Shown piece by piece: positions 33,319 to 41,033 of a stretch of 48,296 nucleotides of DNA. Source of the DNA: Dyadobacter crusticola DSM 16708 (lineage in GTDB: Bacteria; Bacteroidota; Bacteroidia; Cytophagales; Spirosomataceae); assembly GCF_000701505.1 (NCBI RefSeq), contig NZ_KL370787.1, positions 1-48,296 of the forward strand. Direction: 5' to 3'. Every line of letters begins with the position of its first letter. The stretch's first letter is position 1. The notes under the pieces are model-generated. The model was not told the origin of the DNA, searched no databases, and saw only the letters and a list, made by a program, of their open reading frames with translations. Position numbers and translations under genes: made by a program.

Positions 33319-33912
33319 CTAAACTGCATAAGCGCCAAGAATTCTTTTAATGTATTTGCCTAAAATATCGAATTCCAGGTTAACAGAATCGCCTGCTTGT
33401 AGTGAGTGAAAATTAGTAAAGGAATAAGTGTACGGTATAATCGCTACCCTGAATGCATTCTTTTCAGAATTAAACACCGTGAGACTCACGCCATTAATGC
33501 AGATAGAGCCTTTTTCAACGGTAATATTGCCGGTTGCACTATCATACTCAAAGTCAAACAGCCAGCTTCCGTCCCTTTCTTCCAAATGGGTGCAAATGCC
33601 GGTTTGATCCACATGCCCCTGCACAATGTGCCCATCGAAACGCCCATTTGCAGGCATACATCTTTCCAGGTTGACCTTGCTGCCGGGTACCAGCTGCCCG
33701 AGGTTTGTTTTCAAAAGCGTTTCTTCAATGGCGGTAACCTGGTAATGCTCTCCCTCAACCGCGACTACCGTCAAACAAACGCCATTGTGACTGATACTCT
33801 GATCAATCTTAAAATCTCTGGCTAGGGAAGACGATAAAGTAAATGTCTTGTTAGTCCCCTCCTGCTCTATCTTCACAACCTCGCCCAGTGCTTCAACAAT
33901 TCCTGTAAACAT
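33319..33912 (-). CDS. ribE: Riboflavin synthase (alpha chain)
   Basis: Final step of riboflavin synthesis: dismutates two 6,7-dimethyl-8-ribityllumazine molecules. Start chosen at ATG 33910-33912 (MFTGIVEALGEV), the normal RibE opening; an upstream in-frame ATG (33937-33939) falls inside the -7 promoter element. 197 residues, with the two repeated lumazine-binding halves: SISHNGVCLTVV in the first and GSICINGVSLTVF in the second, plus MPANGRFDGHIVQGHVDQTG. No FMN riboswitch is seen in the short leader. Divergent from hisB. Confidence 0.95.
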   Translation of the reverse strand: MFTGIVEALGEVVKIEQEGTNKTFTLSSSLARDFKIDQSISHNGVCLTVVAVEGEHYQVTAIEETLLKTNLGQLVPGSKVNLERCMPANGRFDGHIVQGHVDQTGICTHLEERDGSWLFDFEYDSATGNITVEKGSICINGVSLTVFNSEKNAFRVAIIPYTYSFTNFHSLQAGDSVNLEFDILGKYIKRILGAYAV

Positions 33913-33936
33913 CCTATTCATTTCATGTTTGAAAGG

Positions 33937-33944
33937 CAAAGTTA
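33937..33944 (-). promoter_or_regulatory. -7 promoter element for ribE
   Basis: On the minus strand TAACTTTG matches TAnnTTTG. It places transcription start near 33930, about 18 bases before the ATG at 33912, and rules out the longer reading frame. No good -33 element is seen. Confidence 0.5.
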
Positions 33945-34095
33945 AGATTTCTCGCGCACTGTTATTCTTAATAAATGCGTTAAACTCGTGTTCATTCGCT
34001 GGGATCGTTTTTCAATTTCCTATACTTTGCGAACTTTGCAGGAAATCACAGCCAGGCAGTTCATGCATTGCTGCTATCTTCTTACTATTTGACGA

Positions 34096-35220
34096 ATGAA
34101 AAAAGTACTATTTATCGACCGGGACGGAACGATTATTGTAGAACCTAAAACGGATTTCCAGGTCGATTCTCTTGAAAAGCTAGAATTTTTGCCCAAAACA
34201 ATTTCAAATCTTCGGAAGATAGCAGAAGAAACAGACTATGAACTCGTCATGGTAACCAATCAGGACGGTTTGGGAACCGACTCTTTCCCGGAGCCGACTT
34301 TCTGGCCGGCCCACAATAAAATGCTGCATATACTTGCAGGTGAGAATGTAAATTTTGCCGCTATTCACGTCGATAGAAGCTTCCCGGAAGATAACCTCCC
34401 GACGCGCAAACCCGGCACTGCTATGCTGACTTCCTATTTCACCGACGAATATGATCTCGCCAACAGCTACGTGATCGGCGACAGACTGACTGACGTCCAA
34501 CTGGCTGTTAACCTGGGCTCAAAAGCAATTTTGTTTTCAGAGTCCTTCCCTGATAGCAGCATTTCGGACGAGATGAAATCGGCAACTGCATTGATCACAA
34601 CTGACTGGGATGTGATTTACGAGCATCTGAAATTACCTTCGCGAACTGCTTCCGTCGAGCGAAATACCAAAGAAACACAGATCAGAATAGCCCTTAATCT
34701 GGACGGTAGCGGCCGGTCGGACATTCACACAGGTCTGGGTTTCTTCGATCACATGCTTGACCAGCTGGCGCGGCATTCGGGCGCAGATCTTTCTATCCGC
34801 GTCGAAGGGGATTTACATATAGATGAGCACCACACGATTGAAGATACCGCACTCGCATTAGGCGAAGCTTATCGCTTGGCGATTGGCGATAAAAGGGGTA
34901 TTAACAGGTATGGATTCCTGCTTCCAATGGACGAAGCTCTTGCACAAGTGGCTATCGACTTCTCCGGTCGGCCGTGGATTGTATGGGATGCGGAGTTCAA
35001 ACGCGAAAAAATTGGCGAAATGCCGACAGAAATGTTTTTCCATTTCTTCAAATCATTCTCCGATACCTCATTGTCGAACCTGAATATCAAAGTAGAGGGC
35101 CAGAATGAGCATCACAAGATCGAGTCTATTTTCAAGGCTTTTGCCAAGGCGATCAAAATGGCCGTGCGCCGCGATCTGAAAGCATTGGATTTTATGCCTT
35201 CTACAAAAGGCGTACTATAA
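34096..35220 (+). CDS. hisB: Bifunctional histidinol-phosphatase / imidazoleglycerol-phosphate dehydratase
   Basis: 374 residues with two enzymes of histidine synthesis. Residues 1 to about 180 are a HAD phosphatase (VLFIDRDGTI with Asp8 and Asp10; VTNQDGLGT; TRKPGTAML; YVIGDRLTDVQLAVNLG). Residues about 190-374 are IGP dehydratase with the metal-binding histidine motifs FFDHMLDQLARHSG, DEHHTIEDTALALGEA, and EGQNEHHKIESIFKAFA. The cysteines that bind zinc in the E. coli phosphatase domain are replaced (HVDRSFPEDNLPTRKP), as I recall for other Bacteroidota HisB. No other his genes are adjacent. Confidence 0.95.
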   Translation: MKKVLFIDRDGTIIVEPKTDFQVDSLEKLEFLPKTISNLRKIAEETDYELVMVTNQDGLGTDSFPEPTFWPAHNKMLHILAGENVNFAAIHVDRSFPEDNLPTRKPGTAMLTSYFTDEYDLANSYVIGDRLTDVQLAVNLGSKAILFSESFPDSSISDEMKSATALITTDWDVIYEHLKLPSRTASVERNTKETQIRIALNLDGSGRSDIHTGLGFFDHMLDQLARHSGADLSIRVEGDLHIDEHHTIEDTALALGEAYRLAIGDKRGINRYGFLLPMDEALAQVAIDFSGRPWIVWDAEFKREKIGEMPTEMFFHFFKSFSDTSLSNLNIKVEGQNEHHKIESIFKAFAKAIKMAVRRDLKALDFMPSTKGVL

Positions 35221-35256
35221 ATTTTGTTCAAATAGATTCCATTTGCATTTTTTACC

Positions 35257-35264
35257 TATTTTTG
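35257..35264 (+). promoter_or_regulatory. -7 promoter element of the 36-residue peptide unit
   Basis: TATTTTTG matches TAnnTTTG and lies 32 bases before the ATG of the small gene. No TTTG occurs at the proper -33 distance (one lies 11 bases upstream, another 30). Confidence 0.5.
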
Positions 35265-35296
35265 TCAAAGTCAAAAGTCTATTTAATTGATTAGTT

Positions 35297-35407
35297 ATGG
35301 GAATGACAATAATAATGATCGTTTTCTATATTGTTCTTCTGGGTTCCGCATTCCTCGTGGGACGCTGGCTTGAGAACAATGAAAAGAATTGGAAAACCAA
35401 TAAGTAA
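35297..35407 (+). CDS. 36-residue single-pass membrane peptide
   Basis: Short open frame, ATG 35297 to TAA 35405-35407. The peptide starts MGMTIIMIVFYIVLLGSAFL and ends with the charged tail GRWLENNEKNWKTNK. It therefore has one transmembrane helix of about 20 residues with a hydrophilic tail of about 14. A -7 promoter element lies just upstream and a strong terminator begins three bases after the stop, which gives a self-contained short transcript and supports it being real. No family recognised. Possible kinds include a small regulatory subunit of a membrane complex or a toxin-like peptide; the sequence does not decide. Confidence 0.65.
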   Translation: MGMTIIMIVFYIVLLGSAFLVGRWLENNEKNWKTNK

Positions 35408-35409
35408 CA

Positions 35410-35430
35410 GGGCTTCATCGCCCTTTTTTT
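35410..35430 (+). terminator. Terminator of the small peptide unit
   Basis: GGGC/GCCC stem (35410-35413 with 35420-35423), 6-base loop TTCATC, then seven T (35424-35430). Confidence 0.8.
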
Positions 35431-35548
35431 GTCTCCAATCAGAATGCAGCGGTAACTTATTTTCTGTACCATTTGTAATAAATTACCTGCTAAAGAACGT
35501 TTTAGCCCAACCAGGCGTTAACAATTCGCTTCTCAATTCCGAAATACG

Positions 35549-35845
35549 TTGCTTAGAACACTGTGTCTCATACTGCTCACGACCTTTCTCATCTGTAAAG
35601 CCACAGATGTAGCGAGTATTTTGCTTCTCAAAAGCAAAATGTCTGTGGCTTGTGATACTGGTACCTGTGATAATGAAAAGACGGAAGTTGAAAAAATGAG
35701 TGACGATCAGCTCTTTAATGATCAAGTGGTTCATTTTGACCATTTCTACCTGTCCATTCCACCGAAGAACTCCTTTCTTTATTCCATCAGTTTTCGGAAT
35801 GACATTGTATATAATCTGCTCTCCCCACCTCCTGAGCTGATCTGA
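35549..35845 (+). CDS. Small exported protein, unknown (TTG start)
   Basis: 98 residues if translation starts at TTG 35549; the frame opens at 35522 and has no ATG before the predicted signal peptide. The N terminus is hydrophobic with a leading arginine (LLRTLCLILLTTFLICKATD), suggesting export, and the mature part has a CDTGTC motif (two cysteines four apart) and a C terminus rich in aromatic residues and prolines (NLLSPPPELI). No family recognised. It lies between a terminator and the carbonic anhydrase gene. It could also be a remnant of a longer gene, since the start codon is unusual. Confidence 0.5.
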   Translation: MLRTLCLILLTTFLICKATDVASILLLKSKMSVACDTGTCDNEKTEVEKMSDDQLFNDQVVHFDHFYLSIPPKNSFLYSISFRNDIVYNLLSPPPELI

Positions 35846-35942
35846 TTTCCCCCGATTTTGTAATGTCCCTGCATTTCATGGATAAATATTATCCTTTGGA
35901 ATTTAGGATTATATCTTTTTATTTCTATATTAATCAAAGATC

Positions 35943-36590
35943 ATGATCAAATCATATCAGCAATTGTTCGAAAACAATAAGAAATGGGTGAATGACATCA
36001 CCCAGGAAAATCCAGACTTTTTCAATAACCTGGCTAAAGGACAAAGCCCTAAATTTCTATGGATTGGCTGCTCCGATAGCAGGGTTCCGGCCAATGCACT
36101 GACCGGCACTCAGCCGGGCGATATCTTTGTCCACCGCAACATTGCCAATATGGTGATCCACACTGACATGAGCATGCTCAGCGTACTCGATTACTCGGTG
36201 AACGTTCTTGGTGTAATACACATCATTGTTTGCGGACATTATGGTTGCGGCGGTGTACTTACCGCAATGGGAAATAAGCAGGTTGGACTAATAGACAACT
36301 GGTTACGCCACATTAAAGATGTTTACAGGCTGCACCAGGAAGAGCTGAATGCTATTTCAGATATGCAATTGCGCAGCAACAGGCTTGTTGAACTGAATGT
36401 GATCGAACAGGTTCGTGGTTTATCCAAAACAAGCATCGTGCAAAATGCCTGGGCAAATGGCAAAGCACTCCAAGTTCACGGTCTTGTTTACGATATTAAA
36501 TCGGGTATTCTGCAAGATTTGGACGTAACAGCTGACAATACCAACGACTTTGAGGATGTGTACCGTTTGGAAAGCCTTCAACTCGTTTAA
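35943..36590 (+). CDS. Beta-class carbonic anhydrase
   Basis: Interconverts carbon dioxide and bicarbonate with a zinc ion. 215 residues with the ligands Cys43, Asp45 (dyad with Arg47, in IGCSDSRVPAN), His99 and Cys102 (VCGHYGCGGVL). IFVHRNIANMV is another conserved beta-class stretch. No signal peptide, so cytoplasmic. The SulP-family transporter gene follows after 47 bases on the same strand, which suggests coupling of bicarbonate transport with hydration. Confidence 0.95.
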   Translation: MIKSYQQLFENNKKWVNDITQENPDFFNNLAKGQSPKFLWIGCSDSRVPANALTGTQPGDIFVHRNIANMVIHTDMSMLSVLDYSVNVLGVIHIIVCGHYGCGGVLTAMGNKQVGLIDNWLRHIKDVYRLHQEELNAISDMQLRSNRLVELNVIEQVRGLSKTSIVQNAWANGKALQVHGLVYDIKSGILQDLDVTADNTNDFEDVYRLESLQLV

Positions 36591-36637
36591 GCTAACTCTG
36601 GTAATTAAAAAACTAACTATCCTTTCGCATCAGTCGT

Positions 36638-38215
36638 ATGTCATTGAAAAATAAGAGTTTATTGGCCAACCTCAAATACGATTTCCCCTCGGGACTCGTC
36701 GTGTACCTGGTGGCACTGCCACTCTGCCTTGGGGTTGCACTTGCGTCCACCGGCCGGTCCGACCTGCTCTTTTCGGGGATTATTGCCGGGATGGTAGGTG
36801 GAATTATAGTTGGCTCGCTCAGCGGATCTTCATTAGGTGTAGCCGGCCCTGCCGCCGGGCTTGTTGTAATCGTCCTCAATGCACTCGACACCCTCGGGAG
36901 TTTCGAAGCGTTCCTGCTGGCGGTGGTCATTGCCGGTGCATTGCAGGTGATTGCAGGTTTGTTAAAAGCGGGTATCATCGGCTACTACTTCCCATCCTCA
37001 GTGATCAAGGGAATGCTTGCGGCAATTGGTATAACACTGATCCTGAAAGAAATTCCACATGCTTTCGGGTACGATGCCGACTTTATGGGCGACGAAGCGT
37101 TCAATCAAAAGGATGGTCAGAATACGTTTACGGAAATCTGGAACTCTGTAAGATATAGCAGCACCGGCGCGATTATTATTTCTGCGGTATCCCTTGGGTT
37201 ACTCATTCTGTTCGACAAGCCCTTTATGAAACGCATTCAGCTTTTCCGCTTTGTGCCGGGGGCATTGTTTGTCGTACTGATAGGAGTTGCACTAAACCTT
37301 GCGTATGCAGCATTCATGCCGAGCTGGACGCTTTCCGGCGAGCACATGGTGCAACTGCCGGTTGCCTCAACTCCAAGTGAGTTCTTCGGGTTCTTTAAAA
37401 CACCGGATTTCTCCGCTTTTCAGAGAGTGGAAGTATATACAATAGCATTGACGCTCGCAATCGTGGCCAGTCTCGAAACGCTCCTTTCTGTGGAAGCAAC
37501 AGACAAACTTGACCCGTTCAAGCGCAGTACGCCAACCAACAGAGAGCTTATTGCTCAAGGCATAGGTAACATGACTTCGGGTTTGATAGGAGGCTTGCCT
37601 GTGACACAAGTAATCGTGCGCAGTTCAGCTAATATCGACTCCGGTGGCCGCACCCGGATGAGCACCATTATTCACGGGTCTATTTTGCTGCTGTCAGCGG
37701 TTTTAATTCCTAAATTCCTGAACTACATTCCCCTTGCTTCCCTGGCTGTTATTTTGTTGATGGTAGGTTATAAACTCTCCAAATTCTCTCTTTACCAGGG
37801 AATGTACCGGTTAGGAAAGGAGCAGTTCATTCCGTTTATAGTAACCATTATAGCTATTCTCAGCACTGATTTGTTAAAAGGGATTGCTGTCGGAATGGTA
37901 GTTGCGATCTATTTTATTTTGAGAAAAAACTACCAGCATTCCTACCATTATGTCAAGGAGCAGCATCGTGAAGGCGAGGTTATCACATTGATCTTGTCGG
38001 AAGAGGTGACATTTCTGAATAAAGGAAGTATCAATGCGACACTGGAAAACCTGCCGGACGGAGCCACGGTGATCATCGATGGAAGCAAATCACTCAACAT
38101 TGACTACGACGTTCTCGAAATCATTCAGGACTTCAAAAAGCATTCTGCCCCGCTGCGGAATATTACTGTTGAAACCAGAGGTATCAACGATGTTCAGGCC
38201 GTAGGCGGACATTGA
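36638..38215 (+). CDS. SulP-family anion transporter with STAS domain
   Basis: 525 residues: about 10-14 membrane helices in residues 10-420, then a cytoplasmic STAS domain from about 435 (EVITLILSEEVTFLNKGSINATLENLP, then VIIDGSKSLNIDYDVLEII). The N terminus has the SulP signature: YDFPSGLVVYLVALPLCLGVALAS, and GLIGGLPVTQVIVRSSANIDSGGRTR is the usual conserved segment. Family members carry sulfate, bicarbonate, chloride or other anions. The adjacent carbonic anhydrase points to bicarbonate, as in BicA-type transporters, but this is inference. Confidence 0.92.
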   Translation: MSLKNKSLLANLKYDFPSGLVVYLVALPLCLGVALASTGRSDLLFSGIIAGMVGGIIVGSLSGSSLGVAGPAAGLVVIVLNALDTLGSFEAFLLAVVIAGALQVIAGLLKAGIIGYYFPSSVIKGMLAAIGITLILKEIPHAFGYDADFMGDEAFNQKDGQNTFTEIWNSVRYSSTGAIIISAVSLGLLILFDKPFMKRIQLFRFVPGALFVVLIGVALNLAYAAFMPSWTLSGEHMVQLPVASTPSEFFGFFKTPDFSAFQRVEVYTIALTLAIVASLETLLSVEATDKLDPFKRSTPTNRELIAQGIGNMTSGLIGGLPVTQVIVRSSANIDSGGRTRMSTIIHGSILLLSAVLIPKFLNYIPLASLAVILLMVGYKLSKFSLYQGMYRLGKEQFIPFIVTIIAILSTDLLKGIAVGMVVAIYFILRKNYQHSYHYVKEQHREGEVITLILSEEVTFLNKGSINATLENLPDGATVIIDGSKSLNIDYDVLEIIQDFKKHSAPLRNITVETRGINDVQAVGGH

Positions 38216-38236
38216 GATAAATACAAATCACAAAAA

Positions 38237-38268
38237 AATCCCACAATCCGGTTCTCGGTTGTGGGATT
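38237..38268. terminator. Terminator after the SulP gene
   Basis: A 10-base-pair perfect stem (38237-38246 with 38259-38268), A-run before, T-run after. It serves the SulP gene and possibly the converging Spy-like gene. Confidence 0.85.
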
Positions 38269-38301
38269 ACTTTTTTGTAATAGTCCAATAGATCAGGTAC
38301 G

Positions 38302-38763
38302 CTAATTTTTCTGTTTGAGACGCTGAATAAGCATATCGTTAAATGTACGTTCTGCTTTGTACAATTCAATTACCTGGGCTGCTGTAATGGTTTTCAAAAA
38401 CTTGTTCTGATATTCCTTTTCAAGGTCGAGCTCCTTCTGCCGCAAATCCTGTACTTCTTTAAGGTTGTTCAGAACCTGGTCGTCTGTTTTCCCCTCCGCC
38501 TTCTTGTCATTGATGATCTTTCGTTGAGAGCGATGGATTTCTCGGCGCTTCTGGGAATATTCATTGTAAACAGGCCAGAACCCCGCCGACTGTTCCGGAG
38601 TGAGATTGAGCCGGTTTGTTATGATTGCCACTTTTGCATCCTGTATCCTCTTAACTTCCTCTTCCGAGCGCTGTTGCGCGTTCGCATGGGAAGCTGATGC
38701 CAGGACAATGAAAAGGCCGGCAAGAATGTTCAGGTATCTTCGGGTGATAAGCTTATACTTCAT
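38302..38763 (-). CDS. Spy/CpxP-like periplasmic protein
   Basis: 153 residues from ATG 38761-38763; an in-frame TTG 21 bases earlier overlaps the preceding stop and is less likely. Signal peptide ending near ASHANAQ. The mature protein is almost wholly helical and charged, with LNLTPEQSAGFWPVYNEYSQKR, which resembles the 'LTP.Q...F.P....' motif of the Spy/CpxP chaperone-like family. It is the last gene of the ECF sigma / anti-sigma operon, so it may be a stress-induced periplasmic sensor or chaperone. Its function is inferred from the motif and the operon. Confidence 0.75.
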   Translation of the reverse strand: MKYKLITRRYLNILAGLFIVLASASHANAQQRSEEEVKRIQDAKVAIITNRLNLTPEQSAGFWPVYNEYSQKRREIHRSQRKIINDKKAEGKTDDQVLNNLKEVQDLRQKELDLEKEYQNKFLKTITAAQVIELYKAERTFNDMLIQRLKQKN

Positions 38764-38780
38764 TTTTAATGCTGTTAGGG

Positions 38781-39221
38781 TCAAATAGTCTCTTGCGCAG
38801 TAACCGTTTCCTGGATCTGCTGGCGGATCAGATTATCGTCAAGCCCGTCCAGATAATACAAAACTGTAGAGTCGGTATCAAATGCTTTTTGAACAACTTT
38901 ATGCTCGCTCAGATCGTAATAGCTGATATTTTCTTCTTCCAGATAATTGATAATGGAAGCATTGCTAACGCCGCTCAATGGTTCCTGACCGAGAGAACCT
39001 TGCCGCTCCGGAACAGTTACCCATACCAGAATAAGTATGATCGCCATCGCCGACACCAAGCCTGTAACTCGTTGCCAGTTCCAGCTTATGACAGGTTTCC
39101 GGGCTGGCTCAGCAGGTATCCTGGATTGAATTTGCTGGGGCAACTTATCGAAATAACCCTCGGGCACCGAAAATGGAACCTCCTTGCGGATATCTTCCAA
39201 TCGTATACGTCCCTTATCCAT
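38781..39221 (-). CDS. Membrane protein, probable anti-sigma factor
   Basis: 146 residues. The N terminus has the Bacteroidota pattern VPEGYFDKLPQQIQSRI (about 18-34), then one transmembrane helix (about 53-70, GLVSAMAIILILVWVTVP) and a periplasmic tail with ISYYDLSEHKVV and LYYLDGLDDNLI. No zinc-binding His-x3-Cys-x2-Cys motif is present, so it is not a classical ZAS anti-sigma factor. Gene order sigma / this gene / Spy-like, all leftward with short gaps, supports an anti-sigma role, which is inference. Confidence 0.75.
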   Translation of the reverse strand: MDKGRIRLEDIRKEVPFSVPEGYFDKLPQQIQSRIPAEPARKPVISWNWQRVTGLVSAMAIILILVWVTVPERQGSLGQEPLSGVSNASIINYLEEENISYYDLSEHKVVQKAFDTDSTVLYYLDGLDDNLIRQQIQETVTAQETI

Positions 39222-39276
39222 AATTATTAATATTTTTTACTTTGTCGGAAGTTTGACTGTTTGCTTTACAAATGGT

Positions 39277-39819
39277 TTAATCATTGTCATTTAAATAATC
39301 CTCAATTTTTTTGGACGCCCAGTGATAAGAAGCTTTCAGCGCTCCTACCGACGTTCCGGTGATCTCCGAAATTTCCTCATAAGGCAGTTCTTCAAAGTAT
39401 TTGAGGTTAAAAACAAGCCGCTGTTTTTCCGGGAGTTTTAGTATTGCCTTCTGTAATTTCAACTGAATTGCGTCGCCGCTTACCTCCGGATCGGCTTCCA
39501 GCTTTTCTGCCAGTTCATTTTCAACATCATAGATCGGGACGAAGTACTTTCTTCTTTTTTTGTTCAAAAAGTTGATCGCCTCGTTGCTCGCAATGCGGTA
39601 AAGCCAGGTGTACAGCTTGGAATCACCACGAAAGTTTTCGAGCGCAGTCCACGCCTTAATAAACACATCCTGGGTAACATCGTTTGCATCGTCGTGGTCA
39701 ACGACCATTTTACGTATTAACCAATATACTTTCTGCTGATACTTCCGCACCAGCTGATTGAAAGCGTTTCGACGCGTTTCGGGATTTGCAAAAAGGGATA
39801 ATAATTCTTCGTCAGACAT
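39277..39819 (-). CDS. ECF-type RNA polymerase sigma factor
   Basis: 180 residues. Region 2 carries FNQLVRKYQQKVYWLIRKMV, DDANDVTQDVFIKAW and FRGDSKLYTWLYRIASNEAINFL. Region 4 (KLPEKQRLVFNLKYFEELPYEEISEITGTSVGALKASYHWA) has the helix-turn-helix for the -35-type element. It directs RNA polymerase to its own regulon; likely controlled by the membrane protein downstream. It follows a well-formed housekeeping promoter about 80 bases upstream. Confidence 0.95.
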   Translation of the reverse strand: MSDEELLSLFANPETRRNAFNQLVRKYQQKVYWLIRKMVVDHDDANDVTQDVFIKAWTALENFRGDSKLYTWLYRIASNEAINFLNKKRRKYFVPIYDVENELAEKLEADPEVSGDAIQLKLQKAILKLPEKQRLVFNLKYFEELPYEEISEITGTSVGALKASYHWASKKIEDYLNDND

Positions 39820-39900
39820 TTAAAAGGTTCTAACCTGTAAGTCAATCCTGGAAAGCGCAAAGTGAGCTGCATTGCCGCCAAAACAAGAATCAACGTAAGT

Positions 39901-39931
39901 CAATAATAGCTGATTTTTCCGTTCCATCAAA
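39901..39931 (-). promoter_or_regulatory. Promoter of the ECF sigma operon
   Basis: On the minus strand TTTG (39928-39931), 19 bases, TATTATTG (39901-39908), one mismatch from TAnnTTTG. It gives a leader of about 75 bases before the sigma gene. Confidence 0.65.
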
Positions 39932-39934
39932 CAA

Positions 39935-39989
39935 AAATCAAGCCCAGCGGGAGCGAAAGCCATGTTTCACCTACCACCGGGCTTGATTT
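39935..39989 (-). terminator. Terminator after the split transketolase genes
   Basis: 11-base-pair perfect stem AAATCAAGCCC/GGGCTTGATTT (39935-39945 with 39979-39989) with a 33-base loop, 30 bases after the transketolase C-subunit stop. On the minus strand T-rich sequence follows the stem. It lies just next to the sigma operon promoter. Confidence 0.65.
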
Positions 39990-40018
39990 ATAACTTCTAC
40001 TACTATACTTTGATTGCG

Positions 40019-40978
40019 TTAAGCCTGCTTTCTGGCAATCGCACGTTTGGCAGCTTCCACGATGTGCTTGGCCGTCAGTCCGTATTTTTCCAAAAGCTGC
40101 GTCGGGGTACCGCTCTCGCCGAAGCTATCGTTCACAGCTACATATTCCTGCGGAACCAGCTTGTTTTTCACTAAAACCTGCGCAATGCTATCGCCTAGTC
40201 CACCAATGCGGTTGTGCTCTTCGGCAGAAACCACACAGCCAGTTTTCTCAACAGATTTCAAAACAGCTTCTTCGTCAAGCGGCTTGATCGTGTGGATATT
40301 GATAATCTCCGCATTAATGCCCTCTGCTTCCAGCAACTCGCCCGCCTGGATCGCTTCCCAGACCATATGACCGGTTGCAAAAATGCTGACATCAGTTCCT
40401 TCGTTTACCATCCACGCTTTTCCGATCTCGAATTTCTGGTCTGCATCGGTAAATACAGGGATTACCGGCCGGCCGAAACGCAGGTACACAGGACCTTCAT
40501 AATCAGCGATCGCGATGGTAGCGGCTTTGGTCTGGTTGTAGTCGCAAGGATTGATCACTGTCATTCCAGGCAACATTTTCATCATTCCGATATCTTCCAG
40601 GATCTGGTGGGTAGCGCCATCTTCACCCAATGTCAAACCTGCGTGAGATGCACAGATTTTCACATTTTTACCTGAATACGCGACACTCTGACGAATCTGA
40701 TCGTAAACGCGGCCTGTTGCGAAGTTCGCGAAAGTAGTTGCGAATGGGATTTTACCGCCAATCGTCAAACCAGCTGAAACACCGATCATATTCGCTTCCG
40801 AAATCCCGCATTGAACAAAGCGCTCCGGATTTTCTTTAATAAATGGCTCTAACTTCAAAGAGCCCACCAAGTCGGCGCAAAGTGCAACTACATTGGGATT
40901 TTGCTGACCCAAAACGTGCATTCCGGCACCAAAACCCGAGCGGGTATCTTTCTTTTCAGTGAAGGTGTATTTTTTCAT
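40019..40978 (-). CDS. Transketolase, C-terminal subunit
   Basis: 319 residues, the pyrimidine-binding and C-terminal domains of a transketolase split into two chains. Motifs: GAGMHVLGQQNPNVVALCADL, FVQCGISEANMIGVSAGLTIGGKIPFATTFA with the catalytic glutamate of the pyrimidine domain (ISEANM), and HAGLTLGEDGATHQILEDIGMM. It acts with the upstream N subunit in the non-oxidative pentose phosphate route, moving two-carbon units between sugar phosphates with thiamine diphosphate. Gap to the N subunit is 55 bases. Confidence 0.95.
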   Translation of the reverse strand: MKKYTFTEKKDTRSGFGAGMHVLGQQNPNVVALCADLVGSLKLEPFIKENPERFVQCGISEANMIGVSAGLTIGGKIPFATTFANFATGRVYDQIRQSVAYSGKNVKICASHAGLTLGEDGATHQILEDIGMMKMLPGMTVINPCDYNQTKAATIAIADYEGPVYLRFGRPVIPVFTDADQKFEIGKAWMVNEGTDVSIFATGHMVWEAIQAGELLEAEGINAEIINIHTIKPLDEEAVLKSVEKTGCVVSAEEHNRIGGLGDSIAQVLVKNKLVPQEYVAVNDSFGESGTPTQLLEKYGLTAKHIVEAAKRAIARKQA

Positions 40979-41033
40979 GAGTTTGATATCGTAAAATAAA
41001 ATAATGGCTTAAAGGAATTTGGGTTATCTGAAA

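Noticed and set aside
33913..34095. FMN riboswitch upstream of riboflavin synthase
   Set aside because: The conserved RFN-element blocks are not visible and the predicted leader of about 18 bases is too short.
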